Shown here one piece after another: positions 35,271 through 43,514 of a stretch of DNA of 64,000 nucleotides. The notes below the pieces were generated by a model, which searched no databases, was not told where the DNA came from, and saw only the letters and a list, made by a program, of their open reading frames with translations. Every line of letters starts with the position of its first letter. Position 1 is the first letter of the stretch. A program made the translations under genes and the position numbers. Source of the stretch: Streptomyces griseicoloratus (lineage in GTDB: Bacteria; Actinomycetota; Actinomycetes; Streptomycetales; Streptomycetaceae); assembly GCF_014534645.1 (NCBI RefSeq), contig NZ_JACVQF010000220.1, positions 186,001-250,000 on the forward strand. Direction: 5' to 3'.

Positions 35271-36500
35271 ATGTCCCGAGAGTCCGAGGCCGACACGTCA
35301 GGGGAAGCGCTGCTGCCCGGCAGCTTGCCGGAGGCACTGCGTGCCGAACTCGTCGCCTTCCGCCGCGACCTGCACATGCACCCCGAGCTGGGCAACCAGG
35401 AGTTCCGCACCACCGCGGCGATCAAGGAAAGGCTCGAAGCGGCCGGCCTCAAGCCGCGTGTGCTCCCCATCGGGACCGGACTCGTCTGCGACATCGGCAC
35501 CGAGTCGGGACAGTGGACCGGCGGGCCGAGGATGCTCGCCCTGCGGGCCGACATCGACGCCCTGCCCATCCCGGACACCAAGAGCGACTGCCCGTACCGG
35601 TCGACCGTGCCGGACCGGGCGCACGCCTGCGGGCACGACGTGCACACGACCGTCGTCCTCGGGGCGGGACTCGTGCTCGCCGCCCTGCACGAGCAGGGCC
35701 TGCTGCCCCGGCCGGTGCGGCTGATCTTCCAGCCGGCGGAGGAGGTGCTGCCCGGCGGTGCCTCCGACGCCATCGACGGCGGCGTGCTCGACGGGGTGCG
35801 CCGCATCCTGGCCGTGCACTGCGACCCCCGGGTGGAGGCCGGGAGGATCGGTCTGCGGGTCGGTGCCATCACCTCGGCCTGCGACCGCCTGGAGATCGCC
35901 CTGAACGGCCCCGGCGGACACACAGCACGACCGCACCTGACGACCGACCTGGTCACCGCCGCCGCGCGCGTGGTCGTCGACGTCCCCACGCTCGTCTCCC
36001 GGCGCGTGGACAGCCGCAGCGGGCTCGTCATGACATGGGGACGGGTCGAATCCGGCCACGCCCCGAACGTCATCCCGCAGCACGCCGAACTCGCGGGGAC
36101 CGTGCGCTGCCTCGACCTCGACGCCTGGCGTCAGGCACCCGACCTGGTCGTCGGCGCCATCGACGAGATCGCCAACCTGTACCGGGCCAAGTCCGAGATC
36201 ACCTACGTCCGCGGCGTGCCCCCGGTCGTCAACGAGGTCACCAGCACCGAACTGCTCCAGGCCGCCATGGTCGCCCGGCGGGGCACGGACGCCGTCGAGA
36301 ACACCGAGCAGAGCCTCGGCGGCGAGGACTTCTCCTGGTACCTGGAGCAGGTGCCCGGCGCCATGGCCCGGCTCGGCGTCCGCCCGCCCGGCGAGCGCAC
36401 GGTCCGCGACCTGCACCAGGGCGACTTCGACGTGGACGAGCACGCCATCACCGTCGGCGTGGAACTCTTCACCGCGTCCGCACTCATCGACGCGGTGTGA
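35271..36500 (+). CDS. M20-family amidohydrolase / carboxypeptidase
   Basis: Metal-dependent amidohydrolase of the hippurate/N-acyl-amino-acid hydrolase type, 409 aa from the ATG at 35271 (a GTG at 35259 lies inside the AGAGGG ribosome site, so is less likely). Motifs are FRRDLHMHPELGNQEF, LALRADIDALPI, HACGHDVHTTVVLGAG, LIFQPAEE and LGGEDFSWYL, which carry the usual metal ligands. The dimerisation domain includes GPGGHTARPHLTTD. It lies upstream of the nucleoside transporter genes but is separated by 480 bp, so it need not belong to that system. A short inverted repeat (GGTCAGTTGACC, 35222-35233) upstream may be an operator. Natural substrate unknown. Confidence 0.9.
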   Translation: MSRESEADTSGEALLPGSLPEALRAELVAFRRDLHMHPELGNQEFRTTAAIKERLEAAGLKPRVLPIGTGLVCDIGTESGQWTGGPRMLALRADIDALPIPDTKSDCPYRSTVPDRAHACGHDVHTTVVLGAGLVLAALHEQGLLPRPVRLIFQPAEEVLPGGASDAIDGGVLDGVRRILAVHCDPRVEAGRIGLRVGAITSACDRLEIALNGPGGHTARPHLTTDLVTAAARVVVDVPTLVSRRVDSRSGLVMTWGRVESGHAPNVIPQHAELAGTVRCLDLDAWRQAPDLVVGAIDEIANLYRAKSEITYVRGVPPVVNEVTSTELLQAAMVARRGTDAVENTEQSLGGEDFSWYLEQVPGAMARLGVRPPGERTVRDLHQGDFDVDEHAITVGVELFTASALIDAV

Positions 36501-36680
36501 CGGGCCGAGCCCGCCGTCGCCCTGTGACACCCGCGCCTGCCGCCGTCGTGTGACGGGCCGCGCCGCTCGTCGAAGCCGTGTGACGGTCGTGTTCGTCGTC
36601 GCCGTGTGACGGGCCGCGCCCGTCGTCGTGTGACGGCCGCGCTCATCATCACCGCGTGACGGCGCCCGCCGACACCGCGC
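36495..36680 (+). repeat. Seven imperfect tandem repeats of about 26 bp starting at a stop codon
   Basis: Units begin with (G/C)(T/C)GTGACGG-like sequence at 36495, 36522, 36548, 36578, 36604, 36628 and 36654, i.e. every 24-30 bp. A typical unit reads GTGTGACGGGCCGCGCCCGT followed by CGTCG. The first unit contains the TGA stop of the amidohydrolase gene, so the array looks like repeated duplication of the gene's last codons plus 3' flank. It has no unique spacers. The remaining 300 bp to 36980 hold the BMP gene promoter and no further gene. Confidence 0.75.
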
Positions 36681-36901
36681 GCCGGCCGCACCAACCGTCG
36701 CCGTCCGGCGACAGGCTTCCCGCCGTGATGGCCCGCCGGCCGTTCCGGTTGCGGCCGGGGCGTGGTCGGAGCAGCCTGGTGCGCGAGCGGTGCAGGCCCG
36801 CACCATGCCCCGAGCGCCCCTTTCGGTCCCGTTCGATCCGGTGGTTCACAAGGGCGTAACCGGCCAGCGGCACGAATGGGTAACGGCCCCGGGGAACCCC
36901 G

Positions 36902-36930
36902 TTCCCAGGAGTTTCTACGCGCGTTAATGT
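36902..36930 (+). promoter_or_regulatory. Promoter with CTACGCGCGT operator, first BMP lipoprotein gene
   Basis: TTCCCA (36902-36907) and TAATGT (36925-36930) are spaced by 17 bp and could be -35 and -10. The spacer holds CTACGCGCGTTA (36915-36926), ten of twelve bases matching the palindrome seen upstream of the ABC ATPase, add and deoC genes. A regulator bound here would block RNA polymerase. The same layout is repeated before the second BMP gene. Confidence 0.55.
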
Positions 36931-36980
36931 GCGCCGAACCGAGCGCCCGCTGCGGGGCTTTGGAGAATGGGGAACTTCAG

Positions 36981-38033
36981 ATGCGTCGGATATCGAGACT
37001 GACCCGCGTCGCGGTGGGGGTCGCGTCGCTCGCACTCGCCGCCACGGCCTGCGGAGGCACCAGCAGCGAGAGCAACACCGGCGACGAGGGCACCAAGGAC
37101 GACAAGGGCCTCGCCATCGCGTACGACATCGGCGGCAGGGGCGACCAGTCGTTCAACGACGCCGCGTACGCCGGCCTGCAGAGGGCCCAGAAGGAGTTCG
37201 GCTACAAGACCGCCGACATCGAGCCCACCGAGGGCGAGACGGACGCCGACAAGGAGCAGCGCCTGGCCTCGCTGGCCAAGCAGGGCTACAACCCGGTCAT
37301 CGGCGTCGGATTCGCCTACGGCCCGGCGATGAAGGCCGTGGCCGAGAAGTACCCGGACACCACCTTCGGCATCGTGGACTCCGTGGTCGAGGGCAAGAAC
37401 GTGGCGTCGCTCGTCTTCGCCGAGAACGAGGCGTCCTACCTCGCCGGCGTCGCCGCCGCCAAGGCCACCAAGACCAACGTCGTCGGCTTCGTGGGCGGTG
37501 TGGACGTACCGCTCATCCACAAGTTCGAGGCCGGCTACAAGCAGGGCGTCACGGACACCAACCCCAAGGTGAAGGTGATCTCGCAGTACCTGACGCAGAC
37601 GGCGGAGGAGGGCGGCTTCTCCAGCCCGGACAAGGGCAAGGCCGCCGCCGAGGGCCAGATCGAGAAGAAGGCCGACGTCGTCTACCAGGCGGCCGGCCTG
37701 TCCGGCCAGGGCGTGATCGAGGCCGCCGCCAAGGCGAAGGTCTGGGCGATCGGCGTCGACTCCGACCAGTACAAGCAGGAAGCCCTCGCGGCGTACAAGG
37801 ACTACATCCTGACCTCCGCGCTCAAGGACATCAACGGCGCGGTGTTCGCCCTGGCCAAGTCGGTCGAGGACGGCAAGCCGCTGACCGGCACCCAGACCTT
37901 CGACCTGAAGTCCGACGGCGTGGGCCTGTCCGACAGCAACCCGAAGTTCGCCGAGGTCCCGGGCGCCCAGGACGCCGTGGCCAAGGCCAAGGAAGGCATC
38001 GTCGACGGCTCCATCAAGGTCAAGACCGAGTGA
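36981..38033 (+). CDS. BMP-family nucleoside-binding lipoprotein, first copy
   Basis: Solute-binding lipoprotein of the BmpA/Med family, the receptor for purine or pyrimidine nucleosides in YufNOPQ/RnsBACD-type ABC importers. 350 aa from the ATG at 36981. The signal ends in LALAATAC, with the lipid-modified Cys about residue 25, followed by a Ser/Gly/Asp linker. Family motifs are AYDIGGRGDQSFNDAAY, YNPVIGVGFAYGPAM, PDTTFGIVDSV, FAENEASYLAGVAA, VGFVGGVDVPLIHKFEAGY and AIGVDSDQYK. A strong terminator follows at 38052. The neighbouring copy at 38293 is clearly a tandem duplicate. Confidence 0.95.
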   Translation: MRRISRLTRVAVGVASLALAATACGGTSSESNTGDEGTKDDKGLAIAYDIGGRGDQSFNDAAYAGLQRAQKEFGYKTADIEPTEGETDADKEQRLASLAKQGYNPVIGVGFAYGPAMKAVAEKYPDTTFGIVDSVVEGKNVASLVFAENEASYLAGVAAAKATKTNVVGFVGGVDVPLIHKFEAGYKQGVTDTNPKVKVISQYLTQTAEEGGFSSPDKGKAAAEGQIEKKADVVYQAAGLSGQGVIEAAAKAKVWAIGVDSDQYKQEALAAYKDYILTSALKDINGAVFALAKSVEDGKPLTGTQTFDLKSDGVGLSDSNPKFAEVPGAQDAVAKAKEGIVDGSIKVKTE

Positions 38034-38051
38034 CCCGCGACGGAACGTGAG

Positions 38052-38090
38052 CGGAGCGGGCGGGCGCCGAGCAGGCGCCCGCCCGCTCCG
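38052..38090 (+). terminator. Hairpin terminator after the first BMP gene
   Basis: A perfect 17-bp GC stem (38052-38068 with 38074-38090) closes a five-base loop (GAGCA), 19 bp after the stop. It should make the first BMP gene a single-gene unit, so the second copy needs its own promoter. Confidence 0.8.
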
Positions 38091-38204
38091 GCGTTCATGC
38101 CCTTCGCGTCACCCTCCGACCACGCGCCGTTTGCGTCCGGCAAGCCCCGGCCCGCCCCGCGCGGCGCCTTGGGCACGGGCGGATAACAAGGTGGACAGAA
38201 GGGG

Positions 38205-38233
38205 TTTTCAGGCAGGTCTACGCGCGTTAATCT
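38205..38233 (+). promoter_or_regulatory. Promoter with CTACGCGCGT operator, second BMP lipoprotein gene
   Basis: TTTTCA (38205-38210) and TAATCT (38228-38233) are 17 bp apart, and CTACGCGCGTTA (38218-38229) sits in the spacer, exactly as before the first BMP gene. The conserved stretch continues past the -10 (GCGCCGAA.CC.AGCGCC-like), so the promoter was duplicated together with the gene. Confidence 0.55.
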
Positions 38234-38292
38234 GCGGCGAAGCCAGCGCCGAAGCCGAACCGTCCGGCGCTTGTACGACAGGAGCACCAGAC

Positions 38293-39342
38293 ATGCGCCG
38301 GATTTCCCGGATCACGGTCGCAGGCGCAGCGACCGCCTCCCTGGCCCTCGCCCTCGCTGCCTGCGGTGGTACGTCGACCTCCGGGTCGTCCTCGGAGTCG
38401 AAGGGCGACAAGGGCCTGGCCATCGCCTACGACGTCGGCGGCAAGGGTGACCAGTCCTTCAACGACGCCGCGTACGCGGGCCTGGAGCAGGCGAAGAAGG
38501 AGTTCGGCTACGAGACGGCCGACATCGAGCCCACCGAGGGCGAGACGGACGCCGACAAGCAGCAGCGCCTGGAGTCCCTGGCGAAGCAGGGCTACAACCC
38601 GGTCATCGGCGTCGGCTACGCGTACGCCGCCGCCATGAAGAGCGCCGCCGAGAAGTTCCCGGACACCACCTTCGGCATCGTGGACGACGCCACCATCGAG
38701 GCCAAGAACGTGGCCGACCTGGTCTTCTCCGAGGAGGAGGCGTCCTACCTCGCCGGCGTCGCCGCCGCCAAGAGCACCAAGACCAACGTCGTCGGCTTCG
38801 TGGGCGGTGTGGACGTGCCGCTCATCCACAAGTTCGAGGCCGGCTTCCAGCAGGGCGTCAAGGACACCAACCCCAAGGCCAAGGTGCTGTCGCAGTACCT
38901 GACGCAGACGGCCGAGGAGGGCGGCTTCTCCAGCCCGGACAAGGGCAAGACCGCCGCCGAGGGCCAGATCGAGAAGAAGGCCGACGTCGTCTACGCGGCC
39001 GCCGGTCTGTCCGGCCAGGGCGTCATCGAGGCCGCCGCCGCCAACAAGATCTGGGCGATCGGCGTCGACTCCGACCAGTACAAGCAGGAAGCCCTCGCGA
39101 AGTACAAGGAGTTCATCCTGACGTCGGCGACGAAGGACGTCGCCAAGGCCGTCTACAACCTCGCGAAGTCGGTCGAGGACGGCAAGCCCGAGACCGGTAT
39201 CGTCAGGGGCGATCTGAAGTCCGGTGAGGTCGGCCTCGCGGACTCCAACCCCAAGTTCAAGGCCGACAAGGCGGTCCAGGAGGCCGTCGCCGCGGCCAAG
39301 GAGAAGATCATCAGCGGCGAGATCAAGGTCAAGAGCAGCTGA
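38293..39342 (+). CDS. BMP-family nucleoside-binding lipoprotein, second copy
   Basis: 349 aa from the ATG at 38293 after ACAGGAGCACC. It is a paralog of the preceding protein, nearly identical over long stretches (SFNDAAYAGL, DIEPTEGETDADK, VVGFVGGVDVPLIHKFEAG, YLTQTAEEGGFSSPDKGK, AIGVDSDQYKQEALA). The lipobox is LALAAC with Cys about residue 23. Differences concentrate in the N-terminal linker and the last 80 residues, which may tune ligand preference. It is nearest to the ABC ATPase gene but separated by a very strong hairpin, so receptor and transporter levels can be set independently. Confidence 0.95.
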   Translation: MRRISRITVAGAATASLALALAACGGTSTSGSSSESKGDKGLAIAYDVGGKGDQSFNDAAYAGLEQAKKEFGYETADIEPTEGETDADKQQRLESLAKQGYNPVIGVGYAYAAAMKSAAEKFPDTTFGIVDDATIEAKNVADLVFSEEEASYLAGVAAAKSTKTNVVGFVGGVDVPLIHKFEAGFQQGVKDTNPKAKVLSQYLTQTAEEGGFSSPDKGKTAAEGQIEKKADVVYAAAGLSGQGVIEAAAANKIWAIGVDSDQYKQEALAKYKEFILTSATKDVAKAVYNLAKSVEDGKPETGIVRGDLKSGEVGLADSNPKFKADKAVQEAVAAAKEKIISGEIKVKSS

Positions 39343-39390
39343 CCCAGAGCAAGACCCTGAGCAGCGTGTAACCACGGGGTTGCGTCCGCT

Positions 39391-39429
39391 CGACGGGGTA
39401 CGGGGAGGCCGCCTCCCCGTACCCCGTCG
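39391..39429 (+). terminator. Very stable hairpin terminator after the second BMP gene
   Basis: CGACGGGGTACGGGGAGGC (39391-39409) is followed, after one base, by its exact reverse complement (39411-39429). Allowing a small loop, the stem is about 17-18 bp. It lies 48 bp after the stop and 37 bp before the palindromic operator of the ABC ATPase gene. Confidence 0.8.
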
Positions 39430-39465
39430 TGGCGATGCGCCGCCCCTTTCGATGCCGTAGGGGCG

Positions 39466-39477
39466 CTACGCGCGTAG
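39466..39477 (+). promoter_or_regulatory. Palindromic operator CTACGCGCGTAG upstream of the nucleoside ABC genes
   Basis: A perfect 12-bp palindrome located about 30 bp upstream of the first possible start codon of the ABC ATPase. Identical copies lie upstream of add and deoC and 10/12 copies in both BMP promoters. The central CpG is reminiscent of LacI-family operators, but no regulator gene is in the window. No clear -10 box follows it here. Confidence 0.7.
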
Positions 39478-39553
39478 ACGACCCCCGTCCCCAGGAGAGT
39501 GCGCCATCAACGCGTCCAGCAGCCCTCCGGCCGGAGCGGCGGTCAACGAATCG

Positions 39554-41128
39554 GTGACCGCCGTCGAGCTCGCCGGGATCACGAAGCGTTTCCCGGGCGT
39601 CGTGGCCAACCACGACATCCACCTCACCGTCCGCAAGGGCACCGTCCACGCCCTCGTCGGCGAGAACGGCGCCGGCAAGTCGACGCTGATGAAGATCCTC
39701 TATGGCATGCAGAAGCCGGACGAGGGCACCATCGCGATCGACGGCGAGAAGGTCGGCTTCCACTCGCCGGCCGACGCCATCGCCCGCGGCATCGGCATGG
39801 TCCACCAGCACTTCATGCTCGCCGACAACCTCACGGTGCTGGAGAACGTGGTCCTCGGCAGCGAGAAGCTGTACGGCATCGGCGCCAAGGCCCGCCGCAA
39901 GATCAAGGAGATCTCCGAACGCTACGGCCTCGGCGTCCGCCCCGACGTCCTGGTCGAGGAGCTCGGCGTCGCCGCCCGCCAGCGCGTGGAGATCCTCAAG
40001 GTCCTCTACCGCGGCGCCCGCACGCTGATCCTGGACGAGCCGACGGCCGTCCTCGTGCCGCAGGAGGTGGACGCCCTCTTCGACAACCTGCGCGAGCTGA
40101 AGTCGGAGGGCCTGTCCGTCATCTTCATCTCCCACAAGCTGGGCGAGGTCCTCTCGGTCGCCGACGACATCACCGTCATCCGCCGCGGCACCACGGTCGG
40201 CACGGCCGTCCCTGCCGAGACCACCCCGCGCCAGCTCGCCGAGATGATGGTCGGCAGCGAGCTGCCCACACCGGAGACCGCCGAGTCCACGGTCACCGAG
40301 CGCCCGGTCATCACCGTCGACAAGCTGCGCCTGGCGGCCCCGGGCGGCAAGGCCCTGCTCGACGACGTCACCTTCACCATCCACGCGGGCGAGGTCCTGG
40401 GCATCGCCGGTGTGGAGGGCAACGGCCAGACGGAACTGGTCGACGCGCTCATCGGCCTGCGCCACGCCGACTCCGGCACCATCCGGCTGGGCGACGAGGA
40501 GATCACCTCCTGGGCCACCCGCAAGCGCCGCGAACAGGGCATCGGCTACATCCCCGAGGACCGCCACCGCCACGGCCTGCTGCTGGAGGCCCCCCTCTGG
40601 GAGAACCGCATCCTCGGCCACGTCACCGAGAAGCCCAACGCCAAGGGCGTCTGGCTGGACCCCAAGGCGGCCCAGCAGGACACCCGCCGGATCGTCGAGA
40701 CGTACGACGTCCGCACCCCCGGCATCGACGTCACCGCCGCCTCCCTCTCCGGCGGCAACCAGCAGAAGCTGATCGTCGGCCGCGAGATGAGCCACAAGCC
40801 GCGCTTCCTCATCGCCGCCCACCCCACCCGCGGTGTGGACGTCGGCGCGCAGGCGGCCATCTGGGACCACATCCGCGAGGCCCGCCGCGAGGGCCTGGCC
40901 GTGCTGCTGATCTCCGCCGACCTGGACGAGCTGATCGGCCTGTCCGACACCCTCCGCGTGATCTACGACGGCAGGCTCGTCGCGGACGCCGACCCGGCCA
41001 CCATCACCCCCGAGGAACTGGGCTCGGCGATGACCGGTGCCGCGACCGGTCACCTGGAACACGAAGAGACCCCTGAGACCCCTGAGACCCGTAAGTCTCC
41101 CGAGTCTCCGGAAGACGAGGCCCGCTGA
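39554..41128 (+). CDS. Nucleoside ABC transporter ATP-binding protein (two ABC domains)
   Basis: Energises uptake of nucleosides delivered by the BMP lipoproteins. 524 aa from the GTG at 39554. Domain 1 starts VELAGITKRFPGVVANHDI, with Walker A GENGAGKST (residues 36-44), QQ-loop MVHQHFMLADNL and Walker B RTLILDEPTAVL. Its signature is degenerate (ELGVAARQRVEI). Domain 2 has an altered Walker A (GVEGNGQTEL) but a canonical signature (LSGGNQQKLIVGRE) and LIAAHPTRGVDVGA. This asymmetry is usual for the family. An in-frame ATC at 39506 with a perfect AGGAGAG site at 39493-39499 could be the true start and would add 16 residues. The gene overlaps the next by one base. Confidence 0.95.
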   Translation: MTAVELAGITKRFPGVVANHDIHLTVRKGTVHALVGENGAGKSTLMKILYGMQKPDEGTIAIDGEKVGFHSPADAIARGIGMVHQHFMLADNLTVLENVVLGSEKLYGIGAKARRKIKEISERYGLGVRPDVLVEELGVAARQRVEILKVLYRGARTLILDEPTAVLVPQEVDALFDNLRELKSEGLSVIFISHKLGEVLSVADDITVIRRGTTVGTAVPAETTPRQLAEMMVGSELPTPETAESTVTERPVITVDKLRLAAPGGKALLDDVTFTIHAGEVLGIAGVEGNGQTELVDALIGLRHADSGTIRLGDEEITSWATRKRREQGIGYIPEDRHRHGLLLEAPLWENRILGHVTEKPNAKGVWLDPKAAQQDTRRIVETYDVRTPGIDVTAASLSGGNQQKLIVGREMSHKPRFLIAAHPTRGVDVGAQAAIWDHIREARREGLAVLLISADLDELIGLSDTLRVIYDGRLVADADPATITPEELGSAMTGAATGHLEHEETPETPETRKSPESPEDEAR

Positions 41129-42252
41129 TGAAGAAGTTCGACAAGGAGCGCGTGCTCCTCGCGGTGGCCGGTCCGGTCATCGCGCTCGCCGTGGCCTTCG
41201 TGCTCAGCGCGATCGTCCTGATCGCCTCGGGCAAGAACCCGGTCGAACCGTTCGCCCTGATGTTCGAGCAGGCCGGGTTCTCCGACATCCAGGTCCTGAT
41301 CATCAACCAGGCGTCGATGTACTACATCGCGGCCCTCGCGGTCGCCATCGGCTTCCGGATGAACCTGTTCAACATCGGCGTCGACGGCCAGTACCAGCTC
41401 GCCGCCATGATCGCCGCGATCGTCGGCGCGCACGCCAACCTGCCGGCGTTCCTGCAGATCCCGCTGCTGCTCCTGACCGCCGTCCTCACCGGCGCCTTCT
41501 GGTCCGGCATCGCCGGTGTCCTGAAGGTCACCCGGGGCGTCAGCGAGGTCGTCGCGACGATCATGCTCAACGCCATCGCCACCTCCGTCATCGGCTACCT
41601 GTGGCTGCCGGACGTCTTCGGCGTGAAGATCGGCAACAACAACACCACCGGCGAGATGCACGAGTCCGGCTGGATCCCGGGCATCGACATGGGCGCCGCC
41701 GGCGAGATCTACGGCCTGGTGATCCTCGCCGTCCTGCTCGGCATCGGCTACTGGGTCGTCCTCAACCGCACCCGCTTCGGCTTCGACCTGCGCGCCTCCG
41801 GCGCCTCCGAGTCCGCCGCCGCGGCCAGCGGCGTCGACCCCAAGCGGATGGTGCTCACCGCGATGCTGATCTCCGGCGGCCTCGCCGGACTCGCGGGCCT
41901 GCCGATCCTGCTCGGCGACACCCACACCTACAGCCTGAACTTCCCCACCGGCATCGGCTTCCTCGGCATCGGCATCGCCCTGCTCGGCCGCAACAGCCCG
42001 GTCGGCATCGCCTTCGCCGCCCTGCTGTGGGCCTGGCTCGACAAGGCCTCGCCCGAGCTGGACTTCCACGGCTACGACAAGGAGATCGCGGTCATCATGC
42101 AGGGCCTGATCGTCCTCTCGGTCGTCGTCTCCTACGAGGCCGTCCGCGAGTGGGGCCTGCGCCGCCAGCAGCGCCGGGTCGGCGCCGAACTGGCCGCCGG
42201 TCACGTCCTCGGCGCCGACAACAACACCACGAAGGAGGTGGCTGGCCGATGA
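41128..42252 (+). CDS. Nucleoside ABC transporter permease (first)
   Basis: Inner-membrane permease of the BPD_transp_2 type, equivalent to YufP/NupB. 374 aa from the ATG at 41128, sharing one base with the ATPase stop (TGATG). About nine hydrophobic helices are visible. Characteristic motifs are AVAIGFRMNLFNIGVDGQYQL, GVSEVVATIMLNAIA and FDLRASGASESAAAASGVDP, the latter a cytoplasmic coupling-type loop, then GIGFLGIGIALLGRNSPVG. It pairs with the next permease as the heterodimeric channel. Confidence 0.95.
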   Translation: MKKFDKERVLLAVAGPVIALAVAFVLSAIVLIASGKNPVEPFALMFEQAGFSDIQVLIINQASMYYIAALAVAIGFRMNLFNIGVDGQYQLAAMIAAIVGAHANLPAFLQIPLLLLTAVLTGAFWSGIAGVLKVTRGVSEVVATIMLNAIATSVIGYLWLPDVFGVKIGNNNTTGEMHESGWIPGIDMGAAGEIYGLVILAVLLGIGYWVVLNRTRFGFDLRASGASESAAAASGVDPKRMVLTAMLISGGLAGLAGLPILLGDTHTYSLNFPTGIGFLGIGIALLGRNSPVGIAFAALLWAWLDKASPELDFHGYDKEIAVIMQGLIVLSVVVSYEAVREWGLRRQQRRVGAELAAGHVLGADNNTTKEVAGR

Positions 42253-43514
42253 CCACCGCGACCGACGTCAACCAGCCCACGCTGCAGCCCGCGGCGCCGA
42301 CCGGCCGCCGCATGCCGTGGCCCGTGCTGCTGCTGGTCATCGCCGGAGCCCTGGCGCTGACCTCGCTCGTCCGCATCATCACCGGCGCCGACGGCATCAC
42401 CAACGTCAGCCAGATGTCCACCGCGCTCCAGCTCGCCGTGCCGATCGGCCTCGCCGGTCTCGGCGGCCTGTGGGCCGAGCGCGCGGGCGTCGTCAACATC
42501 GGCCTCGAGGGCATGATGATCCTCGGCACCTGGTTCGGCGCCTGGGCCGGATTCCAGTGGGGCCCGTGGACCGGTGTCCTGGTCGGCATCGTCGGCGGCG
42601 CGCTCGGCGGCCTGCTGCACGCGATCGTCACCGTCACCTTCAACGTCAACCACATCGTCTCCGGTGTGGCCATCAACATCCTCGCCCTCGGCGCCACCCG
42701 CTACCTCGCCCCGCTCGCCTTCGAGGGCCACCAGGGCGGCTCGGCCAAGCAGTCCCCGCCGGTCGACTCCCTCGGCCACTTCACGATCCCCGGGCTCTCC
42801 GACGGGCTGAAGTCCCTCAACGACCAGGGCTGGTTCCTGATCTCGGACATCGCCGGCCTGCTCGGCGGCCTGGTCACCAACGTCTCCTGGCTGACCCTGA
42901 TCGCGGTCGCGCTGGTCCCCGCCACCTGGTGGATCCTGTGGCGCACGGCCTTCGGCCTGCGGCTGCGCTCCTGCGGCGAGAACCCGGTGGCCGCCGAGTC
43001 CCTCGGCGTCAACGTCTACAAGTACAAGTACCTGGCCGTGATCATCTCCGGCGGCCTGGCCGGCCTCGGCGGCGTCTTCCTCTCCATCGTGGCCAACCCC
43101 TTCTACCTGGAGGGCCAGACCAGCGGCCGCGGCTACATCGGCCTCGCCGCGATGATCTTCGGCAACTGGATGCCGGGCGGCCTCGCCATCGGCGCCGGCC
43201 TGTTCGGCTACACCGACAGCCTCAACCTGCGCGGCGGCTCCGCCAACGTCCACGCCCTGCTGCTGCTCGGCGCCCTCCTGCTGCTCGCCGGCGCCATCTG
43301 GTTGGCCGTCCGCAAGAAGTACGTCCACGCGGTGATCACCCTCGTCGTCGGCGCCCTGGTCTTCGCCTGGTACGCCGGCACCGACGAGGTCCCCAACCAG
43401 GTCGTCTCCGCCACGCCGTACGTCGTCACCCTCGTCGTCCTCGCCCTGTCCGCGCAGCGGCTGCGGATGCCGAAGGCGGACGGCATGCAGTACCGCAAGG
43501 GGCAGGGCAAGTGA
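42249..43514 (+). CDS. Nucleoside ABC transporter permease (second)
   Basis: Second BPD_transp_2 permease, equivalent to YufQ/NupC. 421 aa from the ATG at 42249, overlapping the first permease by four bases (ATGA). Motifs include GLGGLWAERAGVVNIGLEGM, VNHIVSGVAINILALGATRY, FGLRLRSCGENPVAAESLGV and GRGYIGLAAMIFGNWMPGG. It is longer than many relatives, with extra C-terminal helices (after about residue 335) and a central soluble loop of about 50 residues (FEGHQGGSAKQSPPVDSLGH). The cdd gene starts within its stop. Confidence 0.95.
   Translation: MTTATDVNQPTLQPAAPTGRRMPWPVLLLVIAGALALTSLVRIITGADGITNVSQMSTALQLAVPIGLAGLGGLWAERAGVVNIGLEGMMILGTWFGAWAGFQWGPWTGVLVGIVGGALGGLLHAIVTVTFNVNHIVSGVAINILALGATRYLAPLAFEGHQGGSAKQSPPVDSLGHFTIPGLSDGLKSLNDQGWFLISDIAGLLGGLVTNVSWLTLIAVALVPATWWILWRTAFGLRLRSCGENPVAAESLGVNVYKYKYLAVIISGGLAGLGGVFLSIVANPFYLEGQTSGRGYIGLAAMIFGNWMPGGLAIGAGLFGYTDSLNLRGGSANVHALLLLGALLLLAGAIWLAVRKKYVHAVITLVVGALVFAWYAGTDEVPNQVVSATPYVVTLVVLALSAQRLRMPKADGMQYRKGQGK

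Noticed and set aside
36495-36680. CRISPR array
   Set aside because: Repeats are imperfect and contiguous, with no unique spacers of constant length and no cas genes.
39466-39477. LexA-type SOS box as explanation of the shared palindrome
   Set aside because: The actinobacterial SOS box has GAAC-N4-GTTC arms, which CTACGCGCGTAG lacks, and the target genes are all nucleoside-related.
39499-41076. Frame starting at GTG 39499 with a perfect ribosome site overlap
   Set aside because: It runs out of frame with the ABC ATPase and yields an Arg/Pro-rich product without similarity; the ATPase frame has all ABC motifs.
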